Source of the DNA: Sediminibacillus massiliensis
GTDB taxonomy: Bacteria; Bacillota; Bacilli; Bacillales; Amphibacillaceae
Length of the DNA: 64,000 nt
Direction of reading: 5' to 3'
NCBI RefSeq assembly: GCF_900156915.1
Contig: NZ_LT732535.1
Location: forward strand, 2,778,056-2,842,055
The notes below the pieces were generated by a model. The model saw nothing but the letters and a program-made list of their open reading frames with translations. It had not been told where the DNA came from and did no database searches. The first letter of the stretch is position 1. Every line of letters starts with the position of its first letter. A program made the position numbers and the translations under genes. This document shows positions 33,613 to 42,958 of the stretch, piece by piece.

Positions 33613-35770
33613 TGATGGGAAAATAACCATAGGTACAAAAATAGATCAACTGGGAGCAAAGCATGGAGTAAAGGACCTTCAAAAAACACTTCAAGGTTCT
33701 GCAAAGAAAGCCAATAACGTCGGGAAAAAGATGTCCACTTATCTAACTGCTCCTATAATGGCTGTGGGTGCAGCTGGTTTTGCAGCAGCAGACTCCTTAG
33801 ATCAGGCCTATAGAAATATCCGAGTTGGTACTGGTGCGACTGGTGATAAATTGGAAGGCTTGAAAGATACCTTTAAAGATGTATTTGAAAGCGTTCCGGA
33901 TAGTGCTGACCAAGTTTCCAATGCTCTATCAACGATTAACACCTTAACAGGAGCAACCGGGGATCAATTAGGTGATTTAACCAAGGGTGTTTTAGATGCT
34001 TCGAGGACATTAGGGGAAGATGGCGTTGCAAATAGTGAAGCATTCGGTCGGGCTATGAAACAATGGCAAATTCCTGCTGATGAAGGTGTTGGCCAATTAG
34101 ATCACCTATACAAAATGACCCAGGATTATGGCGTGGGGTTAGGAGAATTAAGTGGTCAATTGACAACCTATGGTTCTGTCTTGGGTAACGCCGGCTTTAA
34201 TATGCAGGAATCTGCTGAATTTATGGCAAGCTTGGAATCAAATGGTATTGCAGTGAGTCGTATCATGCCAGGGTTGAATAAGTCATTTCGTGACTGGGCA
34301 TCCGAAGGGAAAAACAGCCGTGATGAACTAGAAAAGGTAGTTAAGAAAATACGTGAAACAGAGGACAGTCAGGAAGCGTTATCTCTTGCTACCGAAACAT
34401 TTGGTGCAGAAGGTGCCCAGCGTTTGATGACGGCCATTAAAAATGGTGCTATTCCTGCCTTTGATGAACTTGGAGACAGTATGGAAGGTTCTCAAGGCCT
34501 GATAAACGAGACTACAGAAGAAACTAAAACCATAGGAGAACAATTCCAGGAACTCAAAAACCAATCTATGACAGCACTAGAACCTTTGGGACAAACTTTG
34601 TTGAACCTTGCTAAAGATGCTTTGCCTCCTTTGATTTCTGCTGTTCAAAAAGTCGCGGAATGGTTTGCAAATCTGTCACCGACTGCCCAAATAGTCATTA
34701 TGGTAGTTGGTGCTATTATTGCAGCCATTGGTCCTTTATTGATTTTATTAAGTAGCTTATCGCTTGTTGTAATGGGGCTTAGTGCTCCATTTTTAATGTG
34801 GACTGGCATTATTGTAGGGGTAATTGCAATTGTCGCTGTTTTGGCTACAGTGATAGTGAAAAACTGGAGCAAAATTCAGGAATTTACGGTGCAAATTTTT
34901 GTAGCGGTAGCAGCGTTTTTAAAAAAATTCTGGCAGGATTTTTGGGATGTAACTTTAAAATTTATTGCTTTAGTAGTTGCTAAGATAGCTTCTGGGTGGA
35001 AATCTGCTTCTAATTTAACAAAATCAGTTTTTTCCGGAATCGCTAGTTTTTTCAGCTCAATTTTTTCAAAAATAGGGTCGATTTTTACTAAATCGGTAGA
35101 ATTTTGTCAGTCAATAATCGGCAAAGCTTGGCGCTGGGTCTCCGATACAACGAGTTCTATTTGGTCGGGTATTTCTGGCTTCTTTTCTCGAACCTGGTCT
35201 AAATTACTTTCGGGGATATCTTCTTTGAAGGACGGTTTTGTTTCAGCATGGGTAGCCATCAAAAATGGGGTCAAACGACCAATAAACGGAATTATCTCTA
35301 TGGCGAACGGAGTCCTGCGTGCCATAGAGAGCATGGTCAATGGAATTTCTAGGGCAATAAACGGTATTCCGAGCATAGATATTCCGGATTGGGTACCAGG
35401 AATAGGCGGTGGTTCTTTCGGATTGCCACACATCCCATCTGTTTCTTTACCGAGAATCCCTTCACTGGCAACTGGTGGTGTTGCAGCCGATCCAACTTTG
35501 GCCATGATTGGTGATGCCGGAACAGGAAACCCGGAAATTGTAGCACCTGAGAAGATGCTTCGAAATATATTCTCTAGCGAAATGCAACGTAACAGCGGTG
35601 GAGGAAGCATTGATATCGGGGCTTTGGTTGATAAAGTCCTGGACAAAATTGTGTTGGAAACTTCCTTTGATGTTAACGGTGAGGCTATTGTAAGAACAAC
35701 AGGAAAGCCGATGAAGCGATATCTGCAAGGGGAAAAAGTAAAATCTGCAAGAGGTAGGGGGTACAGGTAA
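33605..35770 (+). CDS. Tail tape measure protein
   Basis: 721 residues; sets tail length (about 0.15 nm per residue would give roughly 110 nm). ATG 33605 has AAAGGAGGTGGAAAGC upstream. An N-terminal tape-measure domain (about 30-330) is followed by hydrophobic helices (about 370-425) and repeated Trp-rich helices. Gly-rich C-terminus. Shortest plausible start used; an upstream in-frame ATG at 33578 lacks a ribosome site. Confidence 0.94.
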   Translation: MANDGKITIGTKIDQLGAKHGVKDLQKTLQGSAKKANNVGKKMSTYLTAPIMAVGAAGFAAADSLDQAYRNIRVGTGATGDKLEGLKDTFKDVFESVPDSADQVSNALSTINTLTGATGDQLGDLTKGVLDASRTLGEDGVANSEAFGRAMKQWQIPADEGVGQLDHLYKMTQDYGVGLGELSGQLTTYGSVLGNAGFNMQESAEFMASLESNGIAVSRIMPGLNKSFRDWASEGKNSRDELEKVVKKIRETEDSQEALSLATETFGAEGAQRLMTAIKNGAIPAFDELGDSMEGSQGLINETTEETKTIGEQFQELKNQSMTALEPLGQTLLNLAKDALPPLISAVQKVAEWFANLSPTAQIVIMVVGAIIAAIGPLLILLSSLSLVVMGLSAPFLMWTGIIVGVIAIVAVLATVIVKNWSKIQEFTVQIFVAVAAFLKKFWQDFWDVTLKFIALVVAKIASGWKSASNLTKSVFSGIASFFSSIFSKIGSIFTKSVEFCQSIIGKAWRWVSDTTSSIWSGISGFFSRTWSKLLSGISSLKDGFVSAWVAIKNGVKRPINGIISMANGVLRAIESMVNGISRAINGIPSIDIPDWVPGIGGGSFGLPHIPSVSLPRIPSLATGGVAADPTLAMIGDAGTGNPEIVAPEKMLRNIFSSEMQRNSGGGSIDIGALVDKVLDKIVLETSFDVNGEAIVRTTGKPMKRYLQGEKVKSARGRGYR

Positions 35771-36573
35771 TGGTTGCAATTGACGGTGTACATTTAAAAA
35801 AGGATTTAGGCATTGATATATTGCTAGATATAGAGCTTCCGGGTTTACCTCCTACCCGCGACAAAACATTAGAAATACCTGGTATGCATGGGGTCTATGA
35901 TTTCCCATCGGAAATGGACCCTGTACCTCATGCCATTCCTCTAAGGGTTAGAAGCAACAATATGGCTGATGTCCAACGAAAGGTGAAAGAATTAACCAGG
36001 CTTCTCTTGGATGATTGGGGAAGACCGAAAAATGTTAAGCTGTCCTACGATTTAGAGTCGAATAAGTATCATTGGGTGAGATACTCTGGATCGCTGGATA
36101 TTTTAAGGCGAGCTATAGCCGGAGATTTCACCTTGCCTTTTATTAACAACAAAGCTTGGCATTACAGTAATGTGGAGAACAATGAAATTCACTGGGATAG
36201 TGAAACAGTGACCTTTGATGATGACTATTCTTTCGAAACTGTTTATGTTGACGATGAACATATTAGTTCACCGCAAACGGTACAGACTTTTGTAAACGGC
36301 TATGCTATAAGACCAAAAATAATAATTACAGGCAGTGGTGACAATGTGACTTTCCGTGCGAATGGGAAGTCTTTTTCTTTGAAGAATTTCACGGATGCTT
36401 CTTTTGAGATAAATGGACAAAATTACACGATCATTAAGGATGGAGCAAACGGTTTTAGTGAAAAAGTAGGCAAAGACTTTTTAGAGTTGTTGCCAGGTTT
36501 AAATGACATTGAAATAAGTGGATCTAATATGGACTTTAATTTATCAGTAATAGTCATAGATCAATACATGTAG
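35770..36573 (+). CDS. Distal tail protein (Dit)
   Basis: 267 residues, SPP1 gp19.1-like: N-terminal MVAIDGVHLKKDLGIDILLD, central GDFTLPFINNKAWHYS and a C-terminal galectin-like part. Forms the hexameric ring at the tail tip to which Tal and receptor proteins attach. One-base overlap with the tape measure. Confidence 0.86.
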   Translation: MVAIDGVHLKKDLGIDILLDIELPGLPPTRDKTLEIPGMHGVYDFPSEMDPVPHAIPLRVRSNNMADVQRKVKELTRLLLDDWGRPKNVKLSYDLESNKYHWVRYSGSLDILRRAIAGDFTLPFINNKAWHYSNVENNEIHWDSETVTFDDDYSFETVYVDDEHISSPQTVQTFVNGYAIRPKIIITGSGDNVTFRANGKSFSLKNFTDASFEINGQNYTIIKDGANGFSEKVGKDFLELLPGLNDIEISGSNMDFNLSVIVIDQYM

Positions 36574-36589
36574 AAGGACGGTGGGTGAT

Positions 36590-38941
36590 ATGTCATTAGA
36601 TAAAATTAAAATTGGAGAGAAAGAATCACTGGCATCAGGTGCCAAAAAGGTAAATGCTGCCATTGATGCGGCAGATAGAGCTGAAAATAAGTCGAATCAA
36701 GCGATTAATATATCTAATGAAGCGAAAACCGAGTCTGACAAAGCTATAAAAGATTCAGAAGCTGCTTTAAGATATAACGTTGGTAAATACCTGCAACCAG
36801 TAGCCACACTATCAGATTTAGCATCTACTTATCCTAACCCTGAAGAAAACGACCGAGTCTTTATACGGGATACAGGAAAAGTATTTGTTCGAAAAGACGG
36901 TGAATGGTTTGAATTTTCCGAGATAACAACCGGTCCAGTCAATGAAGTTGATCAACGACTTAGTTCGCAAATAGAAGCAACAGAAAAGAAAGTAGATTAT
37001 TTTAAAAGCATAAAAGAAAATGAAAGTTTAAAAATAGCTGTTGCGAACGGATGGGACTGGACTGCCGCATTCCAAAAAACGGTGGATGATTCATTAGATG
37101 GTGGCGTGATTATCTTCCCTCCTACCGAAACTTATTATCTAGGCAATGTTTCAAGTGAAGGTAAATCGCTTAGTGTTATAAGTTATGGTGCAAGAATTAT
37201 TCAAAATGTAAATTCCCCTGTAATGAGTTTCAAAGGAGGGTGGGAGGAAACGAGCAGTATTTCCTCCATTTCTGAAACCAACTATGATTTTTCTGGGGAA
37301 GGTTCTATTATAACTGATAAAATTACCCTTTCTACAACACCTGCATTTAAAAAGGGAGATGTTATCAAGGTAGTTTCAGATGACGAAATAGAAGGAGCAA
37401 AACAAAGTGCAACAGGTGTACGTAGAAAAGGAGAATTTGCCGTAGTAGGAGCGGTGGAGGGTGAAGATGTTGTTCTAACAAGCAAACTTCGCGAAACATA
37501 TATAACAAGTCCAAGGGTATCGAAGTTAAAAAATATCACATTTACCATTGAAGGATTCAAGTTTGACTCTCTGAATTCTGGAGATTCTTCTGGATGGAAC
37601 GCTTCCTATATCACCATAAAAGCAGCGAGGGACATAACACTCAATGATTTACAATGCGAAAAAGGGTACGGTTCGTTTGTAACGTTAACCGGAATTTACG
37701 GATATTCAGTAACTGACACTCACATTAAAAATTTAAAAAATGATCCGGCTACCGGTTCTTATGGTTATGGGATTAACGACATTTCTTGCGAATATGGTTC
37801 CGTGAATTCAACATTGTTTATTAATTGTCGTCATGGCTATACCACTAACACAAACGGTGTGGAAGCCGGTTCTACGGAGATTGAGAGTTTCGGAAGAAGT
37901 GCGAATACGACCGTAAAAGGTTTTGGTCACGGGTGTTCCAATTCAGCTTTTGATACCCATGATGAAGCTTACAACATTCACTTTAGGGGATGTACGGTTT
38001 ATGGAAATTACAAAGGTAAATCAGCTAGTGGTACAGCATTTAGTGCTAGAGGGAGGAAGATTCAGTTTACGGATTGTGTAGCGGAGAATTGTCGATACGC
38101 TTTTAACATTTTTGAAGGGTTTCCAAACTCAACTAAAGATATATTCATAACTGACTGTAAAGCATTTAATATAGTTGGTGCTGCCGTTATCGTCAATAAA
38201 ACGGGAACTGGTCAAATAGTTAATAATGTATTCATAAAGGGTGGATACTTTGAATTATTGCGAGGGAGTGTCGTATTTGATCTCGCTGATTCAAACGGAA
38301 GAATAGAGGGAGTAAAGATTAAATGTAAGACTAATTCCTCTTATGCTCGGATGATAAAACAGACAAGATCTGATTTTATTGTTGAAAATTTAACAGTAGA
38401 TTTAAGTGAATATTCACTATCGGGATCAAGAATTTTCACCACTAACGAGGGGTCTAAAATGAAGGCGAAGGATGTCAAAGTTATATATGGTGGTGGTAGT
38501 GTACATCTTGTCGCTGAAGGTGATTCTTCTACAACTAAATGTGAAATTATTGATTTTTCAGGGAATCAAGAAGTGGCAACTGATAAAGACATACCGTCTT
38601 TCCTTTTTTCATCTGCTAATGATTACAATAATACTTTTTATTTTTTAAACCAGACAATAAACACCAATGTAGATGCACATTATAAAATCGGTCAGAGTTT
38701 ACATGACAACATTTATCTAAAAGTAAACCCGAGCACAGACTCTATTGGCTTTTATGAATTTCCTGCTGGAAATAGAAGAGGACAGACTCTAACAATAAAG
38801 AATGACAGTAGTATGAATACACTTGTAATTAGATCAAGTTCTTCTTACAGGACAGAACTTCGAATGAGCCAACCAGTAACATTACAGCCGAAAGATGTTA
38901 TAACATTGCTATGGAATGGAAGCTCTTGGAGTAGTATGTAA
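36590..38941 (+). CDS. Tail spike with pectate-lyase-like beta-helix
   Basis: 783 residues. N-terminal coiled coil (about 15-65); a small adaptor domain with LSDLASTYPNPEENDRVFIR (about 75-115); then GWDWTAAFQKTVDDSLDGGV, the start of a right-handed beta-helix that runs to about 680; and a C-terminal beta domain ending LWNGSSWSSM. Likely trimeric and binding or cleaving a cell-surface polysaccharide; no catalytic residues can be named. It stands between Dit and Tal, an unusual place for such a protein. A-T rich. Confidence 0.85.
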   Translation: MSLDKIKIGEKESLASGAKKVNAAIDAADRAENKSNQAINISNEAKTESDKAIKDSEAALRYNVGKYLQPVATLSDLASTYPNPEENDRVFIRDTGKVFVRKDGEWFEFSEITTGPVNEVDQRLSSQIEATEKKVDYFKSIKENESLKIAVANGWDWTAAFQKTVDDSLDGGVIIFPPTETYYLGNVSSEGKSLSVISYGARIIQNVNSPVMSFKGGWEETSSISSISETNYDFSGEGSIITDKITLSTTPAFKKGDVIKVVSDDEIEGAKQSATGVRRKGEFAVVGAVEGEDVVLTSKLRETYITSPRVSKLKNITFTIEGFKFDSLNSGDSSGWNASYITIKAARDITLNDLQCEKGYGSFVTLTGIYGYSVTDTHIKNLKNDPATGSYGYGINDISCEYGSVNSTLFINCRHGYTTNTNGVEAGSTEIESFGRSANTTVKGFGHGCSNSAFDTHDEAYNIHFRGCTVYGNYKGKSASGTAFSARGRKIQFTDCVAENCRYAFNIFEGFPNSTKDIFITDCKAFNIVGAAVIVNKTGTGQIVNNVFIKGGYFELLRGSVVFDLADSNGRIEGVKIKCKTNSSYARMIKQTRSDFIVENLTVDLSEYSLSGSRIFTTNEGSKMKAKDVKVIYGGGSVHLVAEGDSSTTKCEIIDFSGNQEVATDKDIPSFLFSSANDYNNTFYFLNQTINTNVDAHYKIGQSLHDNIYLKVNPSTDSIGFYEFPAGNRRGQTLTIKNDSSMNTLVIRSSSSYRTELRMSQPVTLQPKDVITLLWNGSSWSSM

Positions 38942-38988
38942 GTTTGGTTATCGTTATGGTCCAAAGTCGGTATTTTCATAAAATTTCA

Positions 38989-39017
38989 TTGAGTTAGTAT
39001 TATGATACTGGTATTAT
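38989..39017 (+). promoter_or_regulatory. Sigma-A promoter of the wzy-like gene
   Basis: TTGAGT (38989-38994), 17 bp, TATTAT (39012-39017), 35 bp before the ATG and inside the late operon. Suggests expression from the prophage independently of lytic induction. Confidence 0.65.
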
Positions 39018-39052
39018 TAGGTAGATACAAATACTGACAGGGGTTCAAGAAA

Positions 39053-40528
39053 ATGCTAACGATTAATAAAAGACGTGAAAACATAGTGATTGGAGCTGTG
39101 GCAATACCTTTCTTGCTTTTAATAGGATTTTATCCAATTCTAACAGCCGGAATAATTATAGCAATTTTGGGTTTATGTGTGACATTCTACTTTTTTGTTG
39201 AGTCCAATTACAAAATGATATATTTCCTTTTTGTTGTGTCGATTATTCAAAACACGGTAGTTATTTATTTAATGGGGAACTTAGGCATCTCACAAGCTTA
39301 TGAACTTCAGTATTATAAAGAGTTATTCTTGTTAGGGTTATTGGGATATTTATTGTTATTTAAGAATAGACTTTTCCATAATTTAACAAGAATTGACTTT
39401 GTTTCGATATTGTTTATTTTTTATGTTTTGACAATTTCGGTTTGGCTTGGTGATGCTAATAATTTTACAAAAATTGCATCCTTAAGACAGGTAATGCTCC
39501 CTTTTATCTTTTACTTTTTAGGTAAGCATATTGTACTTAGTAGGTCTAACTTAAAGAAGTTGCTGACTAAATTGCATGTTTTTGGAGTTATTATTGTCTT
39601 GTTTGGCATTTTTGAGAGTTATCTATACCCTGAATTTTGGCAGGATATAGGAATATATAATTTCTTTTTAGAAAAAAGAGGGCAGGAAGCATTGACAATG
39701 GTGAACGGGCTACCCTCGAATTTTTATACTTCTGACTTTGTAAAATATACTGGGCAAATGTTAAGGAGGACGGCTTCTTTTGTATCAAACCCGCCCGTAC
39801 TCGCACATATTATAGGATTCCTAGCTGTTTTTTCTCTGTTTAACCGGAAATACATTGGCAAGAGTTGGTTTTCTATATTATTCTTGTCTGCTGGTGTATT
39901 TTTAACACTAGGCAAAGGCGGAATTATCACTTTAGCTATCGGGTTTGGTTTTTATTTGTTGTTTGTCTTAAAAAGACCTTTTTTATCTTACATCTTAGGT
40001 TGCTTAGGTGTATTAGGGGCGGCAGCATATATTAATAAAGTAATAAAACAAGGACTTTCAGCGGTAGACCATATATTTGGTTTTACTAATAGCTTTAAAG
40101 AAGGACTTGAACATCCATTTGGATCAGGATTGGGCACTGTAGGAAACCTGGCAGAGGTATATAATGGCAATGCGACTGTTTCGGAGGGAGCTGGAGCAGA
40201 AAGCTTTTTGGGATTAGTGGTCGGGCAATTTGGTGTTATTGGTTTTGCTTTATTCAGTTTATTCTTTATCCTGATATTTAACAGGTTGATGAAATTTTTA
40301 AAGTTGGTTTCTGATGATAAATTTCTGTATTCTGTCTCAGTTTCGTTGTTGGCTGTGATGGTAGCTATATTCTCAACTGCTTTCTTAACGGAGTCTGCTA
40401 TCTCATACACTAGTGCCGGGATACCAATACTGTTGTCTAGCATCTTAATTAATAATTATAAAATACTTTTAGATAGTAATGAAAATGAGGAAGAACAAGT
40501 AAAAAAAGGAAAGTTACGTGTTAGTTAA
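39053..40528 (+). CDS. O-antigen ligase/polymerase-like (Wzy) membrane protein
   Basis: 491 residues with about 10-12 transmembrane segments, a periplasm-type loop (about 190-250) and the Wzy_C pattern (NPPVLAHIIGFLAVFSLFNR, LTLGKGGIITLAIGFGFY, then HPFGSGLGTVGN). Such proteins polymerise or ligate surface polysaccharide repeat units. It is not a virion protein: own promoter, GACAGGGG ribosome site and own terminator make it a cargo (moron) gene. Expected to alter the host surface in lysogens. A-T rich, so probably acquired. Confidence 0.85.
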   Translation: MLTINKRRENIVIGAVAIPFLLLIGFYPILTAGIIIAILGLCVTFYFFVESNYKMIYFLFVVSIIQNTVVIYLMGNLGISQAYELQYYKELFLLGLLGYLLLFKNRLFHNLTRIDFVSILFIFYVLTISVWLGDANNFTKIASLRQVMLPFIFYFLGKHIVLSRSNLKKLLTKLHVFGVIIVLFGIFESYLYPEFWQDIGIYNFFLEKRGQEALTMVNGLPSNFYTSDFVKYTGQMLRRTASFVSNPPVLAHIIGFLAVFSLFNRKYIGKSWFSILFLSAGVFLTLGKGGIITLAIGFGFYLLFVLKRPFLSYILGCLGVLGAAAYINKVIKQGLSAVDHIFGFTNSFKEGLEHPFGSGLGTVGNLAEVYNGNATVSEGAGAESFLGLVVGQFGVIGFALFSLFFILIFNRLMKFLKLVSDDKFLYSVSVSLLAVMVAIFSTAFLTESAISYTSAGIPILLSSILINNYKILLDSNENEEEQVKKGKLRVS

Positions 40529-40566
40529 TAATCAACCGAAGGCTTAACATATTGATAATAATTTAG

Positions 40567-40597
40567 AAGAACCTCTGTTGCAGTGGTTCTTTTTTTA
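40567..40597 (+). terminator. Terminator of the wzy-like gene
   Basis: AAGAACC and GGTTCTT around an 11-nt loop with a T run (to 40597). It lies just before the Tal ribosome site, so late transcription must pass it. Confidence 0.8.
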
Positions 40598-40612
40598 TGG
40601 AGGTGAATCGCT

Positions 40613-42685
40613 ATACTAACTGTAAAAACAAAAGACTTACAGGATTTAGGCATACTGGAAAACGCCTCAAATGTAGGATACGAGAAGCCAACCAATGAAC
40701 TTTGGACGGCTTATTTTTCTTTGCCGATAGACGATCCGAAGAATGAATTATGTGATTCCTTCAATGTCCTTGAGATAACACATCACGATGAATATATCGG
40801 CTTGTTCCGTATTATACCGCAGAAAACAAGCATCCAAGACAATATAATAAACTATGAATGCGAGCACGTTCTGGCCACTCTGTTGGGGGACGTGCTTTTT
40901 AAATACCATCAATTCACGAATTATACGACACGACAAGTTCTTCAATTCATCCTAGATGAACAAACAACCAAGCACTGGGTATTGGATAGAGTTGATTTCG
41001 AGCGTAGATTTCATTATAAGTTTGAAAATGAGAATGGTCTGCTTGCTCCGGTATTGTCGATTCCAGAACCATTTAATGAACCATATCGATTTGAATATAA
41101 TACGCAAACATACCCTTGGGAATTAAGCCTGGTAAGACCCTCTGAAGTCGTTAAGGGCGAATTACGCTGGGGGAAGAATATGGGCTCCTTTGATGAAGTT
41201 CTGGACCCTACTGAAATTGTAAACCGGATTTATCCTCTCGGAGCTGGTGAAGGGGTCAATCAACTCGATATTACCGAAGTGAATAACAGTGTTCCTTATA
41301 TCGAGGATGCAGAATCCATCAAAAAATATGGACTCTTTCAATATGTATGGGTGGATAATCGATTTGAAAATGCTAAAACGTTAATGGCAAACGGTGAGTC
41401 GCTGTTAAGTCAGTGGAAGGACCCGAAAATATCACTAGAAGCCAAAGCCTCTGATTTATCCATGAAAGAAGAGTTCAAGCACGAAAGGCTTCGCGAGGGT
41501 GACCTGGTTGAAATTATTGTCCCGGATAGGGATAGCTACATCGTTAGAATAGTTAATGAGTCAAAAGGTGATTTATTTGGCAGATATGAAGATATAGACT
41601 TTGAGTTGAATAATAAATTGGATGATATTGCGACTACTCAGGCAGATGTTGAAAGAAAGCAGCAAGTTAATGATGCGTATAGCATGGGAGCAACGAACAT
41701 CATGAATTTCACTTATCAGGACAATTGCGACAGCGCAGTCCCTGCATTAATACCTATCTATATTGATGACGATGTAGTGAATATTAATACTTGCGAGTTA
41801 ACTTTCCGGACAAAGGCTTTCAGGGCATACAGTCAGGCTACTCATGGAGGAGGGGCAATTGTTGAATCCACTTCCAGTGGTGGTTCGGTTGTAAAATCAA
41901 CTTCTTCAGGAGGAGGAACGACACGATCTACCACGTCCGGAGGGGGTACCACAGCGACATCTAGCTCTGGGGGTGGAACGACTGCCACTTCCAGTAGTGG
42001 TGGAGGGACAAGCAAATCCACAAACAGTGGAGGTTCTACCACTCAATCATCAACGTCAGCTGGAACCCATCGCCACAGAGTTTTTAATTACAACAACAAT
42101 TTCGGGACGGTGCCTGCAGATGATAACTGGCAGTATTATTCTGCTCCAAGGGTTGCTGACGGTACTGCTATAGGCGCCGTTTTTATACCAGGAGCTGCAG
42201 GGGATATCTATACTCATTCGGCAGACGGAGCTCATAATCACTCTGTAAGCATACCGGCCCATTCTCATTCATTTAGCACGCCAAATCATTCACATGATGT
42301 TTCGATTTCAAATCATACACACCAAGTAACTATACCGAATCACGCTCATGATGTGACTATTCCAGATCATACGCATGAAATTGATATACCAAATCATTCT
42401 CATGAGATAGAACTGCCGAATCATACTCACGATATCAATCATGGCATTTATGAACTTAATGAAACACCATCCAATGTGGAAATAAGAGTGGATGGTAACG
42501 TGGTTGATTTTGACAGCACAAGTGGTGATCGCATCGATATAGTTGATTATTTGGAGAAGGATGACTCTGGGAAAGTAACAAGAGGTCGGCATGAAATAGA
42601 AATTTCACCTAATGATTTAGCGAGGATAGAGGCTGACGTAATTTTAAGAGTATTTATCCAATCACATTTAGGAGGTAATTATTAA
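40613..42685 (+). CDS. Tail-associated lysin/endopeptidase tail protein (Tal), with apparent AUA start
   Basis: Baseplate hub protein. 690 residues if read from AUA 40613, which sits 7 nt after GGAGGTG; the frame has a stop at 40604 and no ATG/GTG/TTG before TTG 40721, which would delete the conserved N-terminus (ILTVKTKDLQDLGILENAS). N-terminal part (about 1-360) is the prophage endopeptidase tail family (PIDDPKNELCDSFNVLEI). Residues 418-487 are seven decapeptide repeats rich in Ser/Gly/Thr; 541-606 hold eight HxH nonapeptides; a small C-terminal beta domain ends it. Confidence 0.88.
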   Translation: MLTVKTKDLQDLGILENASNVGYEKPTNELWTAYFSLPIDDPKNELCDSFNVLEITHHDEYIGLFRIIPQKTSIQDNIINYECEHVLATLLGDVLFKYHQFTNYTTRQVLQFILDEQTTKHWVLDRVDFERRFHYKFENENGLLAPVLSIPEPFNEPYRFEYNTQTYPWELSLVRPSEVVKGELRWGKNMGSFDEVLDPTEIVNRIYPLGAGEGVNQLDITEVNNSVPYIEDAESIKKYGLFQYVWVDNRFENAKTLMANGESLLSQWKDPKISLEAKASDLSMKEEFKHERLREGDLVEIIVPDRDSYIVRIVNESKGDLFGRYEDIDFELNNKLDDIATTQADVERKQQVNDAYSMGATNIMNFTYQDNCDSAVPALIPIYIDDDVVNINTCELTFRTKAFRAYSQATHGGGAIVESTSSGGSVVKSTSSGGGTTRSTTSGGGTTATSSSGGGTTATSSSGGGTSKSTNSGGSTTQSSTSAGTHRHRVFNYNNNFGTVPADDNWQYYSAPRVADGTAIGAVFIPGAAGDIYTHSADGAHNHSVSIPAHSHSFSTPNHSHDVSISNHTHQVTIPNHAHDVTIPDHTHEIDIPNHSHEIELPNHTHDINHGIYELNETPSNVEIRVDGNVVDFDSTSGDRIDIVDYLEKDDSGKVTRGRHEIEISPNDLARIEADVILRVFIQSHLGGNY
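41864..42073 (+). repeat. Seven 30-bp repeats in Tal (decapeptide, Ser/Gly/Thr)
   Basis: Units of ten codons, e.g. KSTSSGGGTT, RSTTSGGGTT, ATSSSGGGTT (twice, last residue varying), KSTNSGGSTT. Codons differ between units, so the array is old and kept by selection on protein rather than recently expanded. Probably a flexible or glycosylated spacer. Confidence 0.9.
42233..42442 (+). repeat. Eight 27-bp repeats in Tal (HxH nonapeptide)
   Basis: HxH occurs at residues 541, 550, 559, 568, 577, 586, 595 and 604, separated by six residues of type xVxIPN. Unit example HTHEIDIPN. In T4 gp37 and similar fibres, HxH from three chains binds iron; the same is likely here. Confidence 0.92.
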
Positions 42686-42882
42686 TGATAAAAATAAAGG
42701 TTCTAACACATAGTGGAGACGACGTAACGGTGGAAGTTGAAGATTTTGATAGCAAAGCATTCATTCAAGAGGTTAACGAAGCCGGCTCCCAGTTAGTAGA
42801 GCTTGGCGGCGAAACATTCTCAGGCATAGATATAAAGGGAACAAGAACAATAGAAGAGGAAGAAGAAACCAGCGCCATATAG
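42685..42882 (+). CDS. Hypothetical phage protein, 65 aa
   Basis: ATG overlaps the Tal stop by 1 bp; GGAGGTAATTATTA before it. MIKIKVLTHSGDDVTVEVED, acidic end. Often found next to Tal in Bacillus phages. A small terminator overlaps its stop. Confidence 0.65.
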   Translation: MIKIKVLTHSGDDVTVEVEDFDSKAFIQEVNEAGSQLVELGGETFSGIDIKGTRTIEEEEETSAI

Positions 42883-42892
42883 GCGTTTTTTT
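42872..42892 (+). terminator. Terminator ending the tail operon
   Basis: CGCC and GGCG around ATATA with seven T; short stem. Confidence 0.55.
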
Positions 42893-42958
42893 ATATTCCA
42901 AATAGGAATTCAAGCTTGAGGTGGTGATGTGTATAGTAAAGATAAGGGGTGAATGAAA

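Noticed and set aside
35107..35793. 228-codon open frame on the minus strand
   Set aside because: Lies opposite the tape measure gene, no ribosome site, no recognisable domain; a shadow of the low-complexity plus-strand gene.
42308..42592. Minus-strand frame opposite the HxH array
   Set aside because: Its regular Met/Ile pattern is the complement of the repeat in Tal, not an independent gene.
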